Positions 57,283 to 64,000 of a stretch of 64,000 bases of DNA are shown here, in pieces; positions within the stretch are counted from its first letter, which is position 1; every line of letters begins with the position of its first letter. The stretch is taken from contig LR990050.1 in assembly GCA_905147135.1 (NCBI GenBank), forward strand, positions 8,926,001 to 8,990,000, given 5' to 3'. Below the pieces are notes generated by a model, which ran no database searches, was not told the origin of the DNA, and worked only from the letters and a program-made list of their open reading frames with translations. The DNA comes from Blastobasis lacticolella (Eukaryota; Arthropoda; Insecta; Lepidoptera; Blastobasidae). The translations under genes were made by a program, and so were the position numbers.

Positions 57283-57415
57283 TAAATAAATAAATATTCG
57301 TGGACAAATTCACACAGCGCCATCTAGCCCCAAACTAAGCAAAGCTTTTTTATGGGTGCTAGATAACTGATATACTACTTAAATACTTTTTTTTTTAAAT
57401 ACATACTTATTAATT
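57283..57415 (-). mobile_element. SINE family 1, minus strand, 3' half
   Basis: The left end is AAATAAATAAATAAATAT, then GGACAAATTCACACAGCGCC, ATCTAGCCCCAAACTAAGC and AAAGCTTTTTTATGGGTGC. The tRNA-like head is missing. Confidence 0.7.
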
Positions 57416-57439
57416 AATAAATGATCGATTTTATGGAAC

Positions 57440-57556
57440 TGCTCAGCTCAGCAATAAATTAATTCAGCACAGCATTTAAACAGTACAGCCCAGCATTTCT
57501 ATCAGCTCAGCTCGGCTTCTTTGTCCCCTCAAGGCAGCTCAGCGAAACAGCTCAAC
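57440..57556. repeat. CAGCTCAG-rich low-complexity stretch
   Basis: GCTCAGCTCAGC, AGCACAGC, AGCCCAGC, CAGCTCAGCTCGGC and CAGCTCAGC recur over about 115 bp, an irregular short repeat between two SINE copies. Confidence 0.6.
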
Positions 57557-57579
57557 TCTCTTTCTCTTACAGGAGCAAC

Positions 57580-57890
57580 TTCCATAACTTAACCTAACCT
57601 CTATGACCTTGTTACCAGAGGAACCTGACCAGATTGGATCGTGGTTACACATTCGGTCGCCTGAATGTGCAGGTTCCATCACGATGCTTTTCCATCCATC
57701 CATTCCATCACCATAAGATCGTCGGTTAGTATTCAACTAATGTATATAAATCCTCAGCAGTGAGGGAACGATCAAGATGAAGAAGATATAACTCAGTAAA
57801 CAGTCATTGGTACATGCCCGCAGCGGGATTCGAACCCAGTACCTCTCGCTTACGAGTCGGATACCCTAACCGCTCGGCCACCGACGCTCA
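57580..57890 (-). mobile_element. SINE family 2, minus strand
   Basis: Minus strand head: GTTAGGGTATCCGACTCGTA, AGCGAGAGGTACTGGG, TTCGAATCCCGCTGCG. The body has a CATTCAGGCGACCGAATGTG block and CCAATCTGGTCAGGTTCC. Near full length. Confidence 0.75.
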
Positions 57891-57966
57891 ACTGTTGCTT
57901 AACATCAATATTTACATTTAAACTACTACACCACCAACATCCTAACTAATCCAAACTTTCCAACAA

Positions 57967-59103
57967 ATATTATAAAATCCGAATGTAACTCTCTCTGTAT
58001 ATCTGTCTAAACTACCGAACCGATTTTGACCAAACTTGGGAGGGACATTCTCGGCAACCCAGATACATATGCCGTAGACATAGGCTATGACGTCATTATA
58101 AATTCAATAAGGCGGCAACCGCGGTATAAAGTGTAGTCCACACGGACCTTTTTAAGCCGCTGAATAAATTTAGCTAAATTTGTCAAAAATAAATATGGTG
58201 ACCTGGAGCATGGTTTACTTTGTATCTACAAAAATAACCAAATTTTACGCATGCAATGGCTACTTACAAGTTTTATTTATCTTTGCAGTACCTGAAGCAA
58301 ATGTTTTATTCGTTATAAACGTTGCCTTGTATTTTTTATCAAATTCTATATTGAACTAAATGAGTTTTCCGTGTTGATCAATAGTCGGAACCGCGATAAG
58401 TGTGAATTGATAACATTTTTAGCATCATAACATTATAATATGCCCGATTAGTATACTGTTCCATCATAAATGAGTCAATCTCAGTACGAAATCACGGTCT
58501 GAATCAATATGTAAATTGCTACAGTAATTTTATGATGCATAAAAGCCATATAAGTATAGTGTCAACAAATAAAGATCGATTCATATAAAAGACATCAACG
58601 CGCTCAATTTACATTTTCCAGGAATGATTTGATATTGGATGCGAATCAAAATTTATGGTGAATGGTGATACGTTCTTGGAAGTATTGTTCTTACAAGAAC
58701 GTATTCTACCTACACATTTAGTTAAATATAGATTTCGATAAAAATTACAAAGCAACGTCTAAAACGAATATATAAAACATTTGCTTTAGATACTGCAAAG
58801 ATAAACAAAATTTGTAAATAGCTACTACACGCGTTAAAATCGGTTATTTTTGTAGATAAAAAGTAGACCCAGGTCGCCATATTTCTTTTTACCAAAATTA
58901 ATTATAGGCGTGAAAAGTTCCGTGTGGACTACATTTTATATTGTAGTTGCCGCCTCATTGATTTTATGATGACGTCATAGCCTATTTCCAGGGTTGCCGA
59001 GAATGTTTCTCCCATGTTTGGTCAAAATTGATTCAGTAGTTTAGCTGTCTAAAAGGTAACAGACATACATACAGAGATACTTTCGGATTTATAATATTAG
59101 TTG
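57967..59103. mobile_element. 1.1-kb fold-back element with about 400-bp inverted arms
   Basis: The left arm (57967-58385) and right arm (about 58705-59103) are inverted complements over nearly their whole length. Shared blocks in mirror order include AACCGATTTTGACCAAACTT-like, CATTCTCGGCAACCC-like, ATAGGCTATGACGTCAT, GTCCACACGGA, ATCTACAAAAATAACC and TTTATCTTTGCAGTA. The loop is about 320 bp with no open frame. Ends resemble the AATATTATAAATCCGAAAGT wording of a widespread insect repeat. A single-strand copy would form a very long hairpin. Confidence 0.85.
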
Positions 59104-59867
59104 GCAAGTTCGGAATAGGTAGTAGTTTAAATGTTATTATAGATGGTAAGCAATATAAATAAGTCAGTTGTGAAAAATCGGAAAGAGGCGCAATTTATGC
59201 CAATGATCCGTCTTAGGAACCATGGCTTCGATAGAATTAGCATAATTGCATTCCATTTCAAGTTCCGAACAATCAATTTCAAGAATCGGACACTGGGTAG
59301 ATCATCGACACCGACCCGGTAAGCGACGACAAGCGGTCGCCTGCCTCTTTGAGACCATGTTTAAATATTTGACAGAATTGCTAGGTAGACTCTGTCTATA
59401 AAGTAAAGATTTGGGAAAACTGGTTGAATAATATAGACGTCCGTATGTATAGTGCAATATAGTAGCTAAAAGATGGACGTCGTCTTCATTATTTAAAATA
59501 AAGTTGTTTGCTTGTTGATTTCAATCAATCAATCAATGACAGATGTACAGTTGCGAACTTTTGTTTACAATCTTTATCTCTTTTCGTTGGAGTTGGTTGA
59601 ACTCTTTCTCTTTCTCTCTCTCTATTCGTGCATGCTACAATCTGTACTCTAATGGATCGGATTACCGGTATAAATAGTTATATCGCTACAGCAGATACAG
59701 TTAAAGAATATGCTTGTGTGCCTCCCTAGTTTTATCTTTTTATTCGCGCTAATCTTGCAATCTACGGAGCGGACTTTGGTAATTTTGTTAATGTTAGATT
59801 TAATCTGTATACTTTACAGGTGAGATGGCGGTCAAATGCCTGGATAGTATAATTTAAATAAAAGTCG

Positions 59868-60135
59868 GTGGCTGAGTAGTTACGGGAACCGACTCGTAAG
59901 CGCGAGGCACCGGGTCCGAATCACATTGACTCTTTTCTGCACATTCAGGCGCCTGAATGATATAACTATAAAACCTGGTCATGTTCCCGTATTAACAGGG
60001 TCACGGAGATCAGACGGCAGCCACTCGACTGTAATTACCTGATCTGCCAAATCCTGGATTATGGTCAATGCAGACCCCGGGCCCTTCCGTGCCAGGGCAC
60101 AACCGGGACATTAACGCCAAGATGAACTCCGAGGA
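59868..60135 (+). mobile_element. SINE family 2, + strand
   Basis: Head GGTGGCTGAGTAGTTACGGG, CTCGTAAGCGCGAGGCACCG and GGTCCGAATC. The body has GAGATCAGACGGCAGCC, CTGTAATTACCTGATCTGCC and an ACCGGGACATTAACGCCAAG end. The B-box is already decayed. Confidence 0.7.
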
Positions 60136-60733
60136 TTTCATATTAATTCGGCAATTAATTTGATCCGCGTAGAGAGAAACCTGGTTGTAACGGGCTCCGC
60201 GATACGGCCAATTTATCTGATAAAAATTCTTTGCGGCACCCCTCAAGCCGGCCCTGTCCAAATGAACTCATATCGCGGCCACGATGCACCGTCCGAGAAG
60301 TATCTAGGCTTTTAGTTGTTGAGAAGTTGTACCACAGAATATCTATAGGTAATGTTGTACATGGTACAGAAATGCGAAGACGTAATACTGCCGTGAGCTC
60401 AGACTTAACAGCTAATCGATTGTAACTTATGTTTACCTTTTGAATGTATTATTCGATTGTAATGACTTGTTTTAGTCTGCTTAGAGTAAGCGTGGAAAAC
60501 AGTAAGAACGATTAATAGAATATATGTAGGTAAGAAGAATTTTTTTTAAACATCTAACAGAAACGGCCGAGTATTCGAATATTTTAAAGAATTACACCAT
60601 GCGAATAAGGTAGTATATTAAACGAATTTTCAAACTCAAAAATTTTAGTTCACCGAGATTTGCAAGAGACAACCAAAACATAAAAAATCGCTCAATCTCT
60701 TACTATCAAACCCTCTTAAAGAATGACCCTACA

Positions 60734-60852
60734 CCGTGCGGATTTTGTGGGGACACGGTCATGCTATACCGTGGGGCAACTGAGTGGCGGCCGAGCGATG
60801 ACAACTCGGTTGCCCCTCATTATAGCATGACCGTGTCCATACAAAATATACG
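60734..60852. repeat. 119-bp hairpin element
   Basis: GGACACGGTCATGCTATA is exactly complemented by TATAGCATGACCGTGTCC. Pairing continues inward through GGGGCAACTGAGT / ACTCGGTTGCCCC and, more weakly, outward. The total arm is about 50 bp around a short loop. It is probably a tiny MITE; a small-RNA precursor is a less likely reading. Confidence 0.65.
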
Positions 60853-61539
60853 GGATATTAGTTAACCGAGCTATGGCTGAGGCTCGGCTCGGTGTAACGC
60901 GAGTCATCCTTTATCCGTCACGGGAGCCAATGGGTTCCCGAGCCCGTTGAACCAGTCTCAGGGTCTCCAGCGGAAGACCGTCTACAATAACTAGGAAATT
61001 GGAGCTTATGCAGATCTACTATCACATCTCGCCTGCTCGCGTGCTACCAAGTATTCCGGGCGAAAGTAAACATCTCGTGGGGCCATGTGCGTTTGAATGC
61101 AAGTAGCAGATTAGCGTCGAAACAATGGCAGTTAGTCGATGTCTCCTATTGATTGCGGATCGCGCGAGTTCCCACACTGCGCGGTGTCACTTTCGCAAGT
61201 GAATGCGGGGCGTAGGAAAAACGCTCAGTGTCGTAAACGTCAGTTGGTACTGCCGCTGGTGAACTATGCTGGCATGCCCTTTACGAAATGTTAGCGTTAG
61301 CCCTATTAGACAATGGTGTATCTGGTAGGTGATTCTGTTATTTTAATCTTCGCGCAAATGATCTAGTCTGAAGCGGATATTGTATGTGGGATGTTAGGCG
61401 CTCTACACAGTTTGCCGATTGAGTGACTTGGGTAGCTTATGGGGAAATAACCTCAAGCATAGGAATAATGGAGTAGATACCTATATTAGGGACCTTTCCG
61501 TTTAGATTTGAATTGGTACTAACATTTAATATTTAGTAG

Positions 61540-61700
61540 GCCCAAGAAGTGATTGATTGACATCACTGAGTGGGACGCGAGAGCAAATAGCCTATAATGC
61601 GAGGTTGCCCAAGATCGGGCGAAGTAGAGAAGAAAGAGTCGGAAAGTGGACCCTGACAGAAGCCAGAATACTCTATGCTGGGACTATTCGCTCAGAAGAT
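61540..61700 (+). mobile_element. LINE 3' tail fragment
   Basis: Frame pieces around 61605-61690 give DRAK, RRKSRKVDPDRSQNTLCWD, the C-terminal wording of insect non-LTR polyproteins, with a stop inside. The GAT tail is not preserved. Confidence 0.5.
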
Positions 61701-61704
61701 TACT

Positions 61705-61868
61705 TTACCCTAACTACCCGTTTTATCTTGCTTATAAACCATAAACCTTCCTCTTGAATCACTCTTATCTATTATTGAAACGGCATTAAAATCCGTTACG
61801 TAGTTTAAAAGATCTAAGCATACATAGGGACAGATGACGGGCAGCAACTTTGTTTTATACTATGTATT
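61705..61868 (+). mobile_element. Short non-autonomous element, direct copy
   Basis: Family of 4231-4413: ATAAACCTTCCTCTTGAATC, ACTCTTATCTATTATTGAAA, ATCCGTTACGTAGTTTAAAA and ACTTTGTTTTATACTATGTA. It abuts the LINE tail before it. Confidence 0.6.
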
Positions 61869-62341
61869 GTGTAAATGCAATTGCTGAAAAACTGTAAAAT
61901 AAGTAAATAGACTAGCATGAAACAGTGTCTAGGTTGTTGTTAATATATTACGTAATTTACCAAAGAACTGACAAAAAACACTGATAATGGCGATCATTTG
62001 TCATCGTGACATGCCGAAGATGGCGATGTCAGCGCGAAGCGTCACGCTCCTCAAGGCCGCCGCGGCAGCGCCGTGTTTGTACAATTTCAAACAGAAAATG
62101 GCGCAATAGCCACTGAACCTCGAGTCTGAACTGAATACCGGCAACATTACTGCAATAATATGATCTATTGCTTGTTTCACGGGGTTGAGCGATTGGAATC
62201 GCATAGTTTACTAATTAAGTAATTCGGTACATACAACATATAAATTGACAATCTAACTTTAAAGATAAGTAAGTATTGAATTTGAAAACATAAAGGATTT
62301 TAAATAAACGCTCTATTTGGTACCTGCTTCATCTCAGTATG

Positions 62342-62403
62342 ATAACTTCACACACGTTCATCTACTCGGTACTGTACGAACGTGTGTGAACTTGTGAAGT
62401 TAT
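62342..62403. repeat. Imperfect hairpin
   Basis: ATAACTTCACACACGTTC pairs with GAACGTGTGTGAACTTGTGAAGTTAT, with one bulge. Short and isolated; function unknown. Confidence 0.55.
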
Positions 62404-62466
62404 TGAATGTAAATAGGTAGGTACCTACATTTGTCTCCTTAAGCAACTTTGTTATATAGGTAGATC

Positions 62467-63365
62467 TAGAGATGAGCCGACTATGGCTTTGACCGACTAG
62501 CTTACTGGTCGACTAGTCGGCTACAATAAGTCTGACTAGTCGGTCAAGCTGATAATAGTTTCAGGCGAAGTTCAGATAGTATCCGCAATTCCGTAGGTGC
62601 AAATAGAAATCACATTGTTCCACCTGCTATAAATAGTCCTGACAAACTGCTCCCACTTTTGCAACATTCATCAACTTTTAGTTTAGGTTTATGATACCTA
62701 CTCTTGACCTGATCTAATTAAATGTACTGGATTAGATCACGGAATGTACGTCTAGATCCAGATCTTGGTCCCCTTCCAACTGTTACATTCAGTCTTGCTT
62801 TATACGCAGATATCCAAGGTTAGCGTCAATATACTCTAGATTACGAATAATTTTCTTAGCACTCTTCTTAACCGAATTCAAAGCAGCCACTTGATATTTG
62901 GCTGTTCCATCTCAAAACTGGCAGCGATACTCAATACAAGACCGAATTTGTGCTTATTGCCTAACCTTTGATAGATGCCATTTTTTGCTGCAGTTTTTGC
63001 TTTGCCTTTTAAAATACAGGCCTAAACAAGATGGAATGAGCTCCGTTTGGTGGAAAACACAAAAACGTCAGCGTTTTGGTAGAATTGAATAGAGCTACAT
63101 TCAGAATTAGCATTGAGATTCGACATTCATCGCAAAAAAAAACGTAATTTTAAGACACAATCTATTCTAGTTCTCTGTGAACAAGGCATCTCAATAAATC
63201 AAAAGCGAGTGAAATAGATAAGATTGTTTACTGATAGCGAATGGATTTCATTTAAATATTATTAGAATTTTACCCCTTAATAAATTTAAGTAGATAAAAG
63301 AGCCGATTAGTCGGCTGTTTTTGCCAACTAGTCGGCAATGTAGTCGAATAGTTGGCACATCTCTA
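62467..63365. mobile_element. hAT-like non-autonomous element, about 0.9 kb
   Basis: The left end TAGAGATGAGCCGACTATGG and the right end GTTGGCACATCTCTA are inverted repeats. Several GACTAGTCGG-type palindromes lie inside both ends, the subterminal pattern typical of hAT elements. An 8-bp target duplication could not be shown; flanks have diverged. No transposase frame. Confidence 0.6.
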
Positions 63366-64000
63366 GTAGGCACTACAGTTTCACATAACATTGAATGAAA
63401 GGCTATACCACGCGCATATGAATGCTGCACGGCACTCCATTATAACTACCTAAGCTACTGGCTGCGTACCTGGCTGTGATTCATACCTAAATAAGACATT
63501 AACTGATGTATTCACCAGCGTACAATGATGTTTATTAGTAGATTCTTAAATTTTCATATTTGCGTTTTTATAGTGGACGCGTGGATGCTATTTTGTGTTT
63601 GAAACGAGCACATACGCACATATAGTAGATACACTCACGCACACATAAAATCATTCTTGTAACTACGCACTACATCGCAAAAATATCGAGACGGTTTTAG
63701 AGGGCAGTTGTCCAACCAAAAAATCGTAGCGTCATATCGTGGAAGTGCACGTTATAATAATAACAACGGCCGCTTTTACAAAAAACGCTTTTAAATTATC
63801 ACGTGTACGTCGTCGTGAATAGAAATTTAAAAGCGGTGTCATATATTTCCATACATATTACTTCCCTGTGTTATCGTACTTGACCGATTAGGTGGGTATT
63901 TTATGCTCTACGAAATTGAAGAATTAGGATTGAAGATAAGTTTTCAATGTTTACAACGAATTAAATACATTCGAAAGTACGGTCCATTTTATGAAATCAG

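Larger units (their letters stand above)
53285..64000. other. Repeat-rich DNA after the last recognised PDZ exon
   Basis: Probably intron and downstream part of the harmonin-like gene. No exon for a third PDZ domain was found on the + strand here. The stretch is dominated by repeats listed separately. A SINE family 2-like scrap (ACCGGGACATTAACACCAAG) occurs near 53480 and a G-rich patch at 55468-55545. No RNA gene was recognised. Confidence 0.5.

Overview
The window looks like nuclear DNA of a moth or butterfly (Lepidoptera). Genes are split by many GT-AG introns, the base composition is AT-rich, and the intergenic and intronic DNA is full of small transposable elements of kinds familiar from lepidopteran genomes: tRNA-derived SINEs, LINE tails ending in GAT repeats, TA-flanked MITEs and fold-back elements. 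No bacterial, viral or organellar gene was seen. All three recognisable genes are on the + strand.

Gene 1 (2168-6588, eight exons) is a complete transaldolase of 332 residues with the Schiff-base lysine at position 142. Gene 2 (10555-22539, or to 25478) is an SLC6 Na+/Cl- coupled transporter most like glycine transporters. Twelve exons give 647 residues ending at a TGA. The exon holding that TGA ends 36 bases later at a good splice donor in frame, and a further phase-matched exon of 751 Ser/Thr/Asn-rich codons follows at 23223-25478. The sequence therefore suggests stop-codon readthrough, a nonsense allele or an assembly error. Gene 3 (coding from 38674, eight exons to 53284, running off the right side) is a harmonin/USH1C-like scaffold with two PDZ domains. 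Its third PDZ domain is not in the window. A GC-rich block at 29.04-29.49 kb may be its non-coding first exon.

Layout: 0-2.2 kb upstream DNA with a fold-back repeat; 2.2-6.6 kb transaldolase; 6.6-10.2 kb intergenic with SINE and LINE-like remnants; 10.2-25.5 kb transporter, whose introns hold nested SINE/LINE insertions and a 789-bp DNA element with a GATA target duplication; 25.5-29 kb AT-rich downstream DNA with one GC-rich patch; 29-53.3 kb harmonin-like gene with large introns, holding a LINE copy with a perfect 19-bp target duplication, a 1.5-kb pogo-like element with a broken transposase and a second MITE nested inside it, and decayed duplicates of a harmonin exon; 53.3-64 kb repeat-rich DNA with a 1.1-kb inverted repeat.

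The three genes do not form a pathway. Transaldolase is cytosolic pentose-phosphate metabolism, the transporter is a plasma-membrane carrier, and the PDZ protein is a cortical scaffold. The most interesting points are the in-frame TGA of the transporter, the decayed exon duplication in the PDZ gene, and the datable nesting of mobile elements.
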